The notes: generated by a model not told the origin, from the sequence alone. Shown: positions 47,438-56,257, counted from the first letter of the stretch. The stretch is 64,000 bases of DNA from Candidatus Heimdallarchaeota archaeon (GCA_018238545.1 JABCTC010000012.1:1-64000), one strand, 5' to 3'. A program made the numbers and translations.

Positions 47438-48721
47438 GTGAGCCCTATTTCCACAAAGAAATGTCCTATTTGTTATTCTATACTGCCTCACAAGGTTGTT
47501 TTTTGTCCAGTTTGTGGAACTGAACTTCAAACAAATATTGAGGAGGTTCCATCTGCACCTGAATCAGCCATTGAGCAAGTCTATAATTATCCAACTGCTA
47601 GGCGTTTGTACGGGGATGAACCATTAGAGACGTCTAATGCTCATGTAACTGATCATTTTAACGGAGAGCAATTTGCATGGAAAGTTTCTGACTCTGTTCT
47701 CCCAATTAAAGCAAAGAATCATACTAACTACTCTGAAATGTTCAATTCCCCCAAGATTAATCTGCAATTTATTAAAAACCTTAATTTGCTCGAAATTCTA
47801 CTATTTTCGGTTATAGGTCTATCGTACTCACTATTGCTAATATTCCAAATAGGTCTTTCAGGCTTGTTGATATCTAGTTCTCTAACTATTTCATGGATTC
47901 ACATTACAGTTCTTATTGTGTCATTAATTCCATCTTCATTATTATTGTATTTGCTTAATCAAAAAATAACTAAGACCTTAACTAGGCAAAACAATTCAAG
48001 CTTGGAATTGCCAAAATACCAACTGATTTCATTCCTTTTCGTGCAAATCACCCACCTTCTATCAGTAGGATTAATTGCTGCTGGGCTATTGACTACATTG
48101 CTACCATTAAGAACCTCAATAAATTCTATTGTTGTTGTGTATATTTTCGTAGTCATTACTGCTCTACTAGTGTCTATAATTTCTCCACCTTTTAGAATTG
48201 CAAAATTATTCACTTCTGTAAGAGAATCAGGAACAATACAAAATTATCAAGATTCTTTTCAATTTCCAAAAATTTGTTTGAAAAGATTTGTATTAATTAG
48301 TGTTTTCTCTTATCTTATTCCTGCAGTTCTCTTAGTTCTAGGTCTCCATTACTTTATCAATATTCTAGCATCAGTGTTTATTCCAAACTATGGAATCATT
48401 ACGACAGGTTGGGATATATCTTTAGGCATTCTACTCTGGTTACTACTCGCAGCAGCTATACTCTTCTCTAGTATTGAAGATGTGAAAACAACTTCATTTT
48501 ATGAGGGGTTACTGCAGAAATTTGTTAATCCACCATCGCTTAAATGGATGAACCAGGGATATAATCTAAACGCTTCTGGTAAGTCTGCAGAAATAGTAAA
48601 TTTCAATACTAATTCATCACTGTCATTAGATTCTAAAAATGAATTGTGTTCAACTTGCTCTGAACCTCTTGTAGGTGGAGCTGAGTTTTGTACTCATTGC
48701 GGAAAAAAAATAGTGGAATAG
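47438..48721 (+). CDS. Membrane protein with a zinc ribbon at each end
   Basis: 427 aa. N-terminal zinc ribbon CPICYSILPHKVVFCPVC (about 9-26) and C-terminal zinc ribbon CSTCSEPLVGGAEFCTHC (about 404-421). Between them is a linker of about 85 residues, then about six hydrophobic helices at roughly 116-140, 145-170, 190-220, 225-245, 280-310 and 325-350. Asgard and other archaea have many zinc-ribbon membrane proteins of unknown role, and this one matches no specific family I know. Both ribbons would face the cytosol if the helix number is even. It converges with the GTPase gene (only 8 nt between the stops). Confidence 0.6.
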   Translation: MSPISTKKCPICYSILPHKVVFCPVCGTELQTNIEEVPSAPESAIEQVYNYPTARRLYGDEPLETSNAHVTDHFNGEQFAWKVSDSVLPIKAKNHTNYSEMFNSPKINLQFIKNLNLLEILLFSVIGLSYSLLLIFQIGLSGLLISSSLTISWIHITVLIVSLIPSSLLLYLLNQKITKTLTRQNNSSLELPKYQLISFLFVQITHLLSVGLIAAGLLTTLLPLRTSINSIVVVYIFVVITALLVSIISPPFRIAKLFTSVRESGTIQNYQDSFQFPKICLKRFVLISVFSYLIPAVLLVLGLHYFINILASVFIPNYGIITTGWDISLGILLWLLLAAAILFSSIEDVKTTSFYEGLLQKFVNPPSLKWMNQGYNLNASGKSAEIVNFNTNSSLSLDSKNELCSTCSEPLVGGAEFCTHCGKKIVE

Positions 48722-48729
48722 AAAGAAAA

Positions 48730-49473
48730 CTATTGTAATTTTTTGACAATTTGTTTCAATATTGTTTGTACGGTATTCAATTTATCTTCAAGTTTTCCTA
48801 TTCTTTCTACTAGAGTGTCAAATTCAGCACGAGAAACAGTTTCCGTACTCATTGAAGTTTCTGTAATCTGTTTTGTTCCCATTGCTTCTTTAACATCAAT
48901 AATTCCATCTGTTTCTTCCGGTGGATCAACCTCTTGGATGTTGTTTACTAATAACAATCTATATGCGAGAAAATCAAATGTTTCTTGAATATTTTGACCA
49001 GTTAAAGCACTTGTTTCACAGTAATAAAATCGTATACCTGTTTCAATTTCCAAACGATTGCAAAATTCAAGAGCCATGTCTCGTGAAACCCTTCTACTCT
49101 CTTCAAGATCGACTTTGTTAGCTACCACAAAGTAGGATAAAATGCCATTATTTGACCCTTCTATTGCTTCCTCAACCCAGTTGGAAAGATTAGTCATAGA
49201 TTTAGGATCTTGACAATCAAAGACCATAATAGCGGCCGTTGCACCCTTGTAAAAAGATTTTCTAACAGATTGATAACTATCCTGACCTGCTAAATCCCAT
49301 ATTTGAAAAGTTATTAGCTCTTCATTTTTTTCCATTTTTTTTGTTGCAAAGTCAGCACCTATGGTTTTAAGGTAACTCTCTTGGAATCCCTTTCCCATAT
49401 ATCTTTCTCTGATAGAAGTTTTACCCACTGCTCCATCACCAGCTAAAATGATTTTAAAATTCCATTTTCTCAT
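48730..49473 (-). CDS. Ras/Rab-like small GTPase with C-terminal coiled coil
   Basis: 247 aa. All G motifs are present: G1 GDGAVGKTS (12-20), G2 Thr37, G3 WDLAGQD (59-65, catalytic Gln64), G4 NKVD (119-122), G5 ETSA (153-156). The domain is Rab/Ras-like (about 6-175), the class greatly expanded in Asgard archaea. Residues 180-247 add a linker and a coiled coil (RIGKLEDKLNTVQTILKQIV) instead of a CAAX or CC prenylation signal, so membrane binding would be indirect. It should switch between GDP and GTP to recruit effectors. It lies 12 nt after a coiled-coil gene (49486), a candidate effector or regulator. Confidence 0.93.
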   Translation of the reverse strand: MRKWNFKIILAGDGAVGKTSIRERYMGKGFQESYLKTIGADFATKKMEKNEELITFQIWDLAGQDSYQSVRKSFYKGATAAIMVFDCQDPKSMTNLSNWVEEAIEGSNNGILSYFVVANKVDLEESRRVSRDMALEFCNRLEIETGIRFYYCETSALTGQNIQETFDFLAYRLLLVNNIQEVDPPEETDGIIDVKEAMGTKQITETSMSTETVSRAEFDTLVERIGKLEDKLNTVQTILKQIVKKLQ

Positions 49474-49485
49474 GACGATACATCT

Positions 49486-50187
49486 CTAATTACTTTTGGA
49501 GCTAGCTAACTCTTCTTCTAGTTCTTCTATCCGAACCTGACTTTCCAACAATTTTTTCTGAAATGTTTCTCCAACTTCAGCTTGAGTTTTCTCAAAATGT
49601 TCCTTGGCTTCCTCTAGCTCTTTTTTCATCTTGTCTCTTTCGTCTTTTGCTCTCTTGATCTCTTCACTTTCTCGTGCCTCTTGAACTGCTTTCACCATTA
49701 ATTCATCAAGACTCCCAGAGGAGACATCGTATTTCGTAGAAATCAGCATCTTTAGACTTTGCAACTCTTCTGCACTAACTATAGGTCGATTGGATATCAT
49801 ATCGCTTACTTTTTCATTTAATGCTTTCTTCTCAACTAGCAAATCAGCAACTTGAGCTTTAAATTTCCTATTTTCATCTGATAATTCAGATGAGTTGCTC
49901 AGTTCGATGTCCAGTGATCGTCGGAGATGTTCAAGATCATCTGTTCCTTGTCCGAGTTCATTAACATATTTCACAATCATGATCATATATTCTCTAACAA
50001 TTGGATGTAAGAGCTCCCAGTATTCAATTAGTTCTCTTTCGACATCTTTTAGCCTTGTATCTTTTTTGTCTGAAGGTAATTTAACATACACAGGACTGTC
50101 TACATTAAATGATGGCAAATAGTCTGGAACATAGTTGAAAATAGTTTCCCCTTTATGCTTTTTTGGTTTTGACATAGAATAACCCAT
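49486..50187 (-). CDS. Coiled-coil protein beside the small GTPase
   Basis: 233 aa. An N-terminal globular part (about 1-95: FNYVPDYLPSFNVDSPVYVK, REYMIMIVKYVNELGQG) is followed by a long coiled coil (about 100-233: ELSDENRKFKAQVADLLVEK, KDERDKMKKELEEAKEHFEK). No family match. Its start is ATG 50187 or 50175 (MSKPKK), with a TTTATTTTTG TATA-like element about 23 nt upstream. Because it ends 12 nt before the GTPase start and both are coiled-coil proteins, the two products may bind each other. Unknown role. Confidence 0.6.
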   Translation of the reverse strand: MGYSMSKPKKHKGETIFNYVPDYLPSFNVDSPVYVKLPSDKKDTRLKDVERELIEYWELLHPIVREYMIMIVKYVNELGQGTDDLEHLRRSLDIELSNSSELSDENRKFKAQVADLLVEKKALNEKVSDMISNRPIVSAEELQSLKMLISTKYDVSSGSLDELMVKAVQEARESEEIKRAKDERDKMKKELEEAKEHFEKTQAEVGETFQKKLLESQVRIEELEEELASSKSN

Positions 50188-50242
50188 GTAATTTAATTTG
50201 TTCTCAAAAATAAACCTTACGAAACTGATAAAACAAAAAAAA

Positions 50243-50539
50243 CTATGATCCGGTTCTTTCTTTCACTTTACTTTCTTGATTAAGCAGCGTTTTGTCTAAT
50301 TCTAGAAAACCTCTAAGAATTTGGCTATCAAATACAATCTCTCCAAACTTACAATAATTATCAATAAGTTTGTCAATTGTTTTATCACTCAATCCCTTAT
50401 CAATGAATTTACCCATTAAGAAATTCTTAACAGATTTCTTCTTCTTCTTCTTTTTTCTAGAATGCCATTTAAATTTTGTTCTAAAAATAATTCCATAATA
50501 AAGCGTAATTAATGGATTGAATATTGCCATTATACCCAA
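50243..50539 (-). CDS. Small basic protein, unknown (related motif to 50565 gene)
   Basis: 98 aa. Starts with hydrophobic FNPLITLYYGIIFRTKF, then a poly-lysine patch (RKKKKKKKSVK) and a helical motif, KGLSDKTIDKLIDNYCKFG. That motif matches EGITKPTAEKIICEYSANL in the neighbouring 50565 protein (shared G, T, K, I, Y). TTG 50539 is the start, because AGGTG lies five bases before it. The N-terminal segment and basic patch could attach it to a membrane. Function unknown. Confidence 0.5.
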   Translation of the reverse strand: MGIMAIFNPLITLYYGIIFRTKFKWHSRKKKKKKKSVKNFLMGKFIDKGLSDKTIDKLIDNYCKFGEIVFDSQILRGFLELDKTLLNQESKVKERTGS

Positions 50540-50564
50540 AGTTGCACCTCAGAATATGTTATTT

Positions 50565-50906
50565 TTATTCTTTTTTCTTTAACATAGAAGCAAATCGATC
50601 TAAATTGGCTGAGTACTCACAAATAATTTTTTCAGCTGTAGGTTTGGTAATTCCTTCTTCTAGTAATTTCTTGTAAATTGTTACAATAGCATCTGCAAAA
50701 CTGTCAGCCAATTCAACGTCGTAAATCGCATTTAGAAATTGCTCAACAAGAACACCAACTTCTGCTGAGAGAACCTTTACAATTTCTTTTGTCTGTGAAA
50801 AATCTTTGATAGATTTTTTGTGTTTTTCGCCCCTTAAATCGTTAATATTCTTTTTGCCTTTCTTAGTAACATAGTTATTGTTAGCCACCAAATCACCACG
50901 TTTCAT
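50565..50906 (-). CDS. Small helical protein, unknown
   Basis: About 113 aa from ATG 50906, set by AGGTGA at 50914-50919; a longer reading to 50969 adds 21 residues without signals. It starts basic (MKRGDLVANNNYVTKKGKKN), then helices EIVKVLSAEVGVLVEQFLNA and a C-terminal EGITKPTAEKIICEYSANLD motif shared with the next gene. No recognised family. Part of the gene run that leads to the GTPase. Confidence 0.5.
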   Translation of the reverse strand: MKRGDLVANNNYVTKKGKKNINDLRGEKHKKSIKDFSQTKEIVKVLSAEVGVLVEQFLNAIYDVELADSFADAIVTIYKKLLEEGITKPTAEKIICEYSANLDRFASMLKKKE

Positions 50907-50913
50907 GATATTC

Positions 50914-50919
50914 TCACCT
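50914..50919 (-). promoter_or_regulatory. Ribosome binding site deciding the 50565 gene start
   Basis: Minus-strand AGGTGA lies seven bases before ATG 50906, which therefore outranks the longer reading to 50969. Confidence 0.55.
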
Positions 50920-51012
50920 ATAGAATTTAAAATGTTTCCCCTCTGGGCTATTGTTAAAACAGATAACATATTTTTGAAATAAAATACAAAAATAATTCAA
51001 GATTAGTAGCTA

Positions 51013-51684
51013 TTAATTACTTTCTTTAGCAGGTTCACTATTTTTTAGCTGAATTGAGACATAAACGAATCTTTGAATCACAGTTATAACACAAAGAGCT
51101 GTTAATACCATGTAACCAATTGAGAAACCAGTTATAGCAAAATGTAGACCAATTAATTCTATATTGATAGCAAGAGTGCCAACTTGAAGTCCAAATGAAG
51201 GCACTAAAAGAACGACAAACATTAAAACCATCAAAACAAGCCATCTTTCAGCTCTCTCCATAATGCCCATAGCCATTTTCTTTACTCCAACACTTTCCCC
51301 TTTTGCTCTAATATAACTGATTAGAAGGGAAGCGGCTACCATTGTTATTCCAGTAATTGCATCAACCTGTTTGCTGAATATTATCCCTCCAAAAACACAT
51401 ACATCACTAATTCTGTCAAAAATACTGTCCAGAAATGAACCTTGTTTTGAATCAAGTTGCCTGTATCTAGCCACTCCTCCATCTATGAAATCCATTGCTC
51501 CTCCAAACCATATGAGTATAAATGCTACTAAGAAATTATCTAAAGCTAGAAATATTCCTGTAGAAATTGACAATAGCAATCCAATTACAGTAAATACGGT
51601 TGGATGAAGACCTAATTTGGCAAAGAAAATAATTACAGGCTGAACTATTCGAGTCAATGGTTCACGAATCTGGGAAATTACCAT
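51013..51684 (-). CDS. CDP-alcohol phosphatidyltransferase, archaetidylinositol-phosphate-synthase type
   Basis: 223 aa, about six membrane helices. The CDP-alcohol transferase signature DGx2ARx8Gx3Dx3D is intact: DGGVAR-YRQLDSKQ-G-SFL-D-SIF-D (about 65-87). The N-terminus LTRIVQPVIIFFAKLGLHPT is typical of the archaeal archaetidylinositol phosphate synthase branch, which joins CDP-archaeol and inositol-phosphate to make polar membrane lipids. Product identity (inositol versus glycerol or serine) cannot be settled by motif alone. It heads a run of same-strand genes that continues through two small helical proteins and a coiled-coil protein to the Ras-like GTPase, with gaps of 106, 25, 55 and 12 nt. 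Confidence 0.85.
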   Translation of the reverse strand: MVISQIREPLTRIVQPVIIFFAKLGLHPTVFTVIGLLLSISTGIFLALDNFLVAFILIWFGGAMDFIDGGVARYRQLDSKQGSFLDSIFDRISDVCVFGGIIFSKQVDAITGITMVAASLLISYIRAKGESVGVKKMAMGIMERAERWLVLMVLMFVVLLVPSFGLQVGTLAINIELIGLHFAITGFSIGYMVLTALCVITVIQRFVYVSIQLKNSEPAKESN

Positions 51685-51861
51685 GGCAAGTCAAATTCCA
51701 TCTCCTCACTTTTTAATGTTTCTGTAACTATTATCCAATACATATTTTTGTTTATTTTAGTAAAAAGAATAAGTTGAATCCCCTTTCTCAGATTCATCTG
51801 AAAATTAGTTAAAATGGAAATTTTTTGATATGAATGAGTATCCAAAAATCGTTTTTATAGC

Positions 51862-52224
51862 TTATATTTTCAAGATTTCATTCATTTCTTCCATTTTAAT
51901 AAGAAATATTCGCTTGTTTCCCCTCTTATTGGTGGAACTTACCATATCATAGGAATTTTGTGAAAACCTATTTCCGATGATTATTGCCCCATCACAGTTC
52001 ATATCTTCTAACTTGTGCTCTGTTCTTATTATAGTGTTAGTTCCTATACTTTTCTTCCAATGAAAGGCAAACACTGCAAATCTTTGATCCTCATTTTCAA
52101 CAATATATGGTAAAATTCTATTATTTTCATCTAAATTTACATCACTTAACACTTTCACTTTACCATATCGATTGAGAAATTTACCGACCTTCTCTTCAAA
52201 CATCTTACTTTCCATCTTCTTCAT
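51862..52224 (-). CDS. Small protein with restriction-endonuclease-like core, degenerate
   Basis: 120 aa. SDVNLDENNRILPYIVENED, then FAVFAFHWKKSIGTNTI and a terminal DGAIIIGNRFSQNSYDMVSS arrangement, resembles the PD-(D/E)xK fold used by Mrr-type and Holliday-junction nucleases. The usual QxK or ExK is not clear (FAFHWKK in that place), so catalysis is doubtful. It may be a DNA- or protein-binding relative. It stands alone on its strand; no link to a methylase. Confidence 0.4.
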   Translation of the reverse strand: MKKMESKMFEEKVGKFLNRYGKVKVLSDVNLDENNRILPYIVENEDQRFAVFAFHWKKSIGTNTIIRTEHKLEDMNCDGAIIIGNRFSQNSYDMVSSTNKRGNKRIFLIKMEEMNEILKI

Positions 52225-52317
52225 TAGAGATATTTTGTCGGAATATTTGATTGTTGGTAACTCTAAAGTATTACATTTGAAAGAAAATTTAGAAAAATTC
52301 CAGAGAATGAAGATAGT

Positions 52318-52632
52318 TTAACGCCTTCGCATCTGTAAACCTTCGTTTTTCTCTTCTTCTTTTTCGTCAGCATCTTTTGATGGTATTGAATGCTTATATG
52401 ATGTACGAGATGTGAAAAGAATAATCGATAACCCCATAATACCTAAGCCTGCAAAAAAGCCATATTCATTATCGAGAAATACTTGAAACACTAAAATTAA
52501 AGTCATTCCTGCTACAAAGAGTAGCCCAATGATGACTGTATATATTAAGTTGAATCTCTTATTGTGGAATAGCCCTGTCTTCTTTGTGGGTTGCTCTTCT
52601 TTTTCAGGCGTGTTCTTCTTTTTTGAGCTCAT
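52318..52632 (-). CDS. Two-helix membrane protein, unknown
   Basis: 104 aa. Charged N-terminus (KKKNTPEKEEQPTKKTG), helices LIYTVIIGLLFVAGMTLILV and YGFFAGLGIMGLSIILF, and a charged tail ending RRR. The pattern suggests both ends in the cytosol. It lies downstream of the possible EMC6-like gene on the same strand (69-nt gap), so the two could act together. Function unknown. Confidence 0.55.
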   Translation of the reverse strand: MSSKKKNTPEKEEQPTKKTGLFHNKRFNLIYTVIIGLLFVAGMTLILVFQVFLDNEYGFFAGLGIMGLSIILFTSRTSYKHSIPSKDADEKEEEKNEGLQMRRR

Positions 52633-52701
52633 ATTTGCTACAACTCTTTACAATTTAAGAATTTATTCGTTTAATGAAAGAGAATGAATGGAGTTAGAAC
52701 T

Positions 52702-53088
52702 TCATGGAAACCATTCTGGAAACATAACACCGGAGATAGGAACGCCCCCATTCATCATCCAAACAAGTGCCCAGATGGCAGTCATTGTTATGAAATATTG
52801 AAACATTGCAGATGTGAAATATGATCTTATTTTGATTCCTGGTTCTTTCTTTCTAAATAGTAACATCCAGACTAAAGAGATTGTTAAGAAAAGTAGTAAC
52901 ATGGTTAATCCTGCTGGCCACCTTACAAAGCGTGTAGCACCAAAAATTGCTCCCGCAACAAACGCTAGAACGACCTTAGACCAATATACTTGGTTCATTA
53001 CAGCCATATCTTTTATTTTTTGAAGGATATTCTTAGGTTTCAAACTATTTTTAATCTTATCTGTAAATTTTAATTTATCTGTGGACAA
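52702..53088 (-). CDS. Small membrane protein, EMC6/Rab5IP-like candidate
   Basis: 128 aa. A cytosolic N-terminus of about 38 residues is followed by three helices: YWSKVVLAFVAGAIFGATRF, WPAGLTMLLLFLTISLVWML and FQYFITMTAIWALVWMM. The FxAGxIFGxxRFxxW-GL core, a loop, then Y-F-T-S---Y---W-A-L-W matches the layout of EMC6/RAB5IF-type proteins, found in eukaryotic and archaeal membrane-protein insertion complexes. The match is by pattern, not by alignment. It diverges from rqcH with about 20 nt between the start codons. Confidence 0.42.
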   Translation of the reverse strand: MSTDKLKFTDKIKNSLKPKNILQKIKDMAVMNQVYWSKVVLAFVAGAIFGATRFVRWPAGLTMLLLFLTISLVWMLLFRKKEPGIKIRSYFTSAMFQYFITMTAIWALVWMMNGGVPISGVMFPEWFP

Positions 53089-53108
53089 TTCAAATCACCG
53101 TGATCAAC

Positions 53109-55124
53109 ATGAAGACATCATTATCTAGTATTGACATATCTGCTTTAGTACATGAGTTGCAACCAAAATTAATTGGAAGCTGGGTTAATAATATTTATTC
53201 AATATCGAAAAATCGAGTTATATTAAGATTTCGTAAGTCAACAGAAAGTCCTATGGAGCTCGTTATAGAACTTGGAAAACGCTTTCATCTTACGAAATAT
53301 GTTAGAAAAAAACCAGTATCACCAAACAACAAAATAATGACCCTAAGAAAGCATATTAGAAACCTACCAGTGAACAAGTTTTACCAAAGGAAACTTGATC
53401 GTGTGATAGTTTTCGAGATTGCTTATAAAGATGGTTTCTACAAATTGGTTATTGAATTGTTCGGGGATGGAAATTTTATTCTAGTCGGTCCAAACAATAA
53501 GATAATACTTGCTTATCATTATAGAAGAATGAAAGATCGTGATATTCATCCTGGAAAGATCTACAAATTCCCCCCCTCTCCTAACGAAAACATAACTACA
53601 TTAACTCAAGAGCTATTTGAAGAGAAAATTAAAACAGCTGAAGGTAAAATCATCAATTTTCTAAATGATATTCTTGGACTAGGACCGTTATATTCAAAGG
53701 ACATTTTAACTAAATCAAACGTCCAAACAAAAATCATAGAAGAATTAGATGATGAGTCTAAAGAATTGCTTTACAACCAGATTAGTGCATTAAAAGAACA
53801 TATTGCTGAGAAAAACTTCACTTTTACTAAGTATATTGATGAAGATGAAGTTGTTGATATCACCCCTTTAGAGCTCTCAAAATATAGTGATTTAGAGAAG
53901 CTTGAAATTGAATCATTCAATGATGAACTTGATGATTTCTTCTCAAATCAGGAAGAAGAACCTGAATATGTTGAAGATAAAAAAGTAACTACTGGAAAAA
54001 AGACCAAATATCAGAAAACTCTCCAGAGTCAGCAAAATCATCGAAAAAAACTGATACAACAAGAAGAAGAAGAGAAACAAAAAGGAAATCTACTCTATGA
54101 TTATTTTGCTGCAATTGATGAACTATTAACAACTATAGTGAGTGCAAGACAGAACGATATTCCTTGGGACAAAATAGTTGAGAAGCTAGAACTAGCTCGA
54201 GAAAAAGGTATCCCGTCAGCTGTAATTCTTGAGAAAATTAACCCTAAAACTAAACAATTATGGCTAAATCTCCTTAATGAAAGAACAGGTGAGAAAGAAA
54301 TCATTGAACTAGATTTTACTTTACCCTTGGTGGAAAGTGCTAATTTACTCTATGAGAAATCAAAGAAGGCTAGAAGAAAAATACCCGGAGCTAATGATGC
54401 AATAGCTAGATCGAAGAAACTGATTGACGATGTAGCATCTACTCAAGAAGAAATTATTGAGAAAGTCGAATCAACACCTATGGTACTTAAAAGAAACAAG
54501 CGCTGGTATGAGAAATTCCATTGGTTTTTACGTGGAGATCAATTAATAATTGGTGGTACAGATGCTAATTCTAATGAAAGAATACTGAAAACATATCTCG
54601 ATGATAATGATTATTTCTTTCATGCTGACGTTCATGGTGCTCCCTATGTCGTAGCTAAAGATGGCTTATCTAATCTTTCAGAAGAAGATTTTCAAGAAAT
54701 AGCTGTGTTCGCTTTAAGTTACTCAAGTTTGTGGAAGGATAATAAGCTTGTAGGAGATGTTTTTCGAGTTCTGCCCGATCAAGTTAGTCTTACTCCTCCT
54801 TCAGGGCAGTTTTTAGCTAAAGGTAGCGTCATGATATATGGTGAGAAGCATTATTTCAAGAATGTTGAAATAAACCATGCAATTGGTCTGGTAATTTTTG
54901 AGAACTATGCTCAAATTATAGGCGGGCCAGTAACAAGTATTGATCAAAGAACAACCATGTATGTTGAAATCAAACCTGGCGATGTTCCCAAAGGAAAGAT
55001 AGCTAATCAGATCAAAGCTAAGCTAGCAAAACAGTGCCCTTCTGAAGATCTTTACAAACTAGACGCTTTGACCATCAATGATTTATTACCATTCATACCT
55101 GGTGATGCAGAGATTATTGAATAA
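53109..55124 (+). CDS. rqcH: RqcH/NFACT (NEMF/Rqc2-like) ribosome quality control protein
   Basis: 672 aa. NFACT-N domain (about 4-180) with the Asp-Arg pair in KLDRVIVFEI needed for tRNA recognition in bacterial RqcH and yeast Rqc2. A helix-hairpin-helix-like middle (about 185-230) and a coiled coil with acidic spacer (about 310-445) follow. NFACT-R is at about 475-590, including WYEKFHWFLRGDQLIIGGTD, HADVHGAPYVVAK and PSGQFLAKGSVMIYG. It binds 60S/50S-type subunits stalled with nascent chains and directs C-terminal alanine-type tailing. ATG 53109 is the start, as GTGATC serves as its ribosome site; GTG 53100 is the longer option. It heads an operon-like run 53109-56879. Confidence 0.93.
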   Translation: MKTSLSSIDISALVHELQPKLIGSWVNNIYSISKNRVILRFRKSTESPMELVIELGKRFHLTKYVRKKPVSPNNKIMTLRKHIRNLPVNKFYQRKLDRVIVFEIAYKDGFYKLVIELFGDGNFILVGPNNKIILAYHYRRMKDRDIHPGKIYKFPPSPNENITTLTQELFEEKIKTAEGKIINFLNDILGLGPLYSKDILTKSNVQTKIIEELDDESKELLYNQISALKEHIAEKNFTFTKYIDEDEVVDITPLELSKYSDLEKLEIESFNDELDDFFSNQEEEPEYVEDKKVTTGKKTKYQKTLQSQQNHRKKLIQQEEEEKQKGNLLYDYFAAIDELLTTIVSARQNDIPWDKIVEKLELAREKGIPSAVILEKINPKTKQLWLNLLNERTGEKEIIELDFTLPLVESANLLYEKSKKARRKIPGANDAIARSKKLIDDVASTQEEIIEKVESTPMVLKRNKRWYEKFHWFLRGDQLIIGGTDANSNERILKTYLDDNDYFFHADVHGAPYVVAKDGLSNLSEEDFQEIAVFALSYSSLWKDNKLVGDVFRVLPDQVSLTPPSGQFLAKGSVMIYGEKHYFKNVEINHAIGLVIFENYAQIIGGPVTSIDQRTTMYVEIKPGDVPKGKIANQIKAKLAKQCPSEDLYKLDALTINDLLPFIPGDAEIIE

Positions 55125-55197
55125 ATATAGGAAAACAAGCAGAAAATGTAAAACCTTTAAAGGCACAAATAATCTTACGTTAACATAAGCAACTAGG

Positions 55198-55797
55198 ATG
55201 TTTTACAAAGTGAAATCAATATTCGATAGGAAAAAATTCGAACTTGCTCTCAGTGAGATAATGACAACTAAAGTTATTTCTATAACTCTTGAGACATCAG
55301 CTGAGGTTTGTGCAAAATTGATGGTTGAAAATCATATAGGTTCAATAATCGTTCTTGACAAAAATAACAAAGCACTTGGAATTATTACAAAGGAGAATTT
55401 GATTAAGAATGTAATCGCAGCAAACGCGGATGCATCAGCTGTTTTAGCTTTAGATATAATGTCAAGTCCTGTTATTACTGCTCCACAAACTATGACAGTC
55501 ATACAAGCAATGCAATTAATGTCCAAACAAAGAATAAGGCACTTAGTCATTCTTAAAGGAGGTAAAGTTGCTGGAATGTGTTCCGATACAGATATTTTCA
55601 AGGTTGTCCCCCAACTTATCATGCTGGAACAAGAATATTTGAAAGTATTAGGAGAATCTCAAATTACTGAAGAACTTCCCGATCTAGCAGGATATTGTGA
55701 CGACTGCAAAGAGTTTAGAGATGATCTCATCTTCCATCAAGGTCTCTATATCTGCCATAATTGTGCTCCTGTAGGATTGTTGGAGCGTAATGAATAA
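55198..55797 (+). CDS. CBS-domain pair with C-terminal zinc ribbon
   Basis: 199 aa. CBS1 at about 20-75 (IMTTKVISITLETSAEVCAK, IGSIIVLDKNNKALGIITKE) and CBS2 at about 85-140 (IMSSPVITAPQTMTVIQAMQ, RHLVILKGGKVAGMCSDTDI), then a zinc ribbon CDDCKEFRDDLIFHQGLYIC followed by HNC. CBS pairs bind adenosyl nucleotides and report energy status. The zinc ribbon suggests contact with RNA or protein. It ends 8 nt inside the next ORF, so the two are translationally coupled. ATG 55198 has TTTAAAGG about 45 nt upstream. Confidence 0.82.
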   Translation: MFYKVKSIFDRKKFELALSEIMTTKVISITLETSAEVCAKLMVENHIGSIIVLDKNNKALGIITKENLIKNVIAANADASAVLALDIMSSPVITAPQTMTVIQAMQLMSKQRIRHLVILKGGKVAGMCSDTDIFKVVPQLIMLEQEYLKVLGESQITEELPDLAGYCDDCKEFRDDLIFHQGLYICHNCAPVGLLERNE

Positions 55798-56257
55798 GTT
55801 CTATGCAGATTCAATGCTCGGTAAATTGGCTCGTTTCTTAAGGTTTCTTGGTTATGATACTCTTTATCGTAGTGAAGAATCAGTTGAGAAAATGTTAGAA
55901 ACCTCTATTGAAGATAATCGGATTGTTTTATCAAAATCAAAAGATATTGTAAATAAATGCAATAAATTGAGCATAAAATCTTTTTTTATGTCTGCTAATG
56001 AAATTGAATATCAACTCAGAGTGTTGCATAATGTTTTGCATCTAGAGATGTCTACCCCTCCCCTAAATACCAGATGCAGTATGTGTAATAATGAATTGAT
56101 TGAAAAAAACAAACAAGAAATTATTAACCTCATTCCTAAGCGTACAGCAAGCCATCATGATCGTTTTTGGCAATGTTCTGCTTGTGGAAAAATTTATTGG
56201 ATAGGTAGTCATTGGAAAGATATTGAAAAAACAATAACTAGTGCAAAAGTTGGTTGA
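55790..56257 (+). CDS. Mut7-C RNase domain protein
   Basis: 155 aa. Starts FYADSMLGKLARFLRFLGYD, the hallmark of the Mut7-C (DUF82) PIN-like RNase domain with its conserved Asp in ADxMLGKLAxxLR. VLSKSKDIV follows, with a C-terminal zinc ribbon CSMC...WQCSACGKIYWIGSHW. Mut7-C domains are thought to cleave RNA. The gene overlaps the CBS gene by 8 nt and lies within an rqcH-led operon, so stalled-mRNA or tRNA cleavage is a plausible role. Confidence 0.88.
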   Translation: MNKFYADSMLGKLARFLRFLGYDTLYRSEESVEKMLETSIEDNRIVLSKSKDIVNKCNKLSIKSFFMSANEIEYQLRVLHNVLHLEMSTPPLNTRCSMCNNELIEKNKQEIINLIPKRTASHHDRFWQCSACGKIYWIGSHWKDIEKTITSAKVG

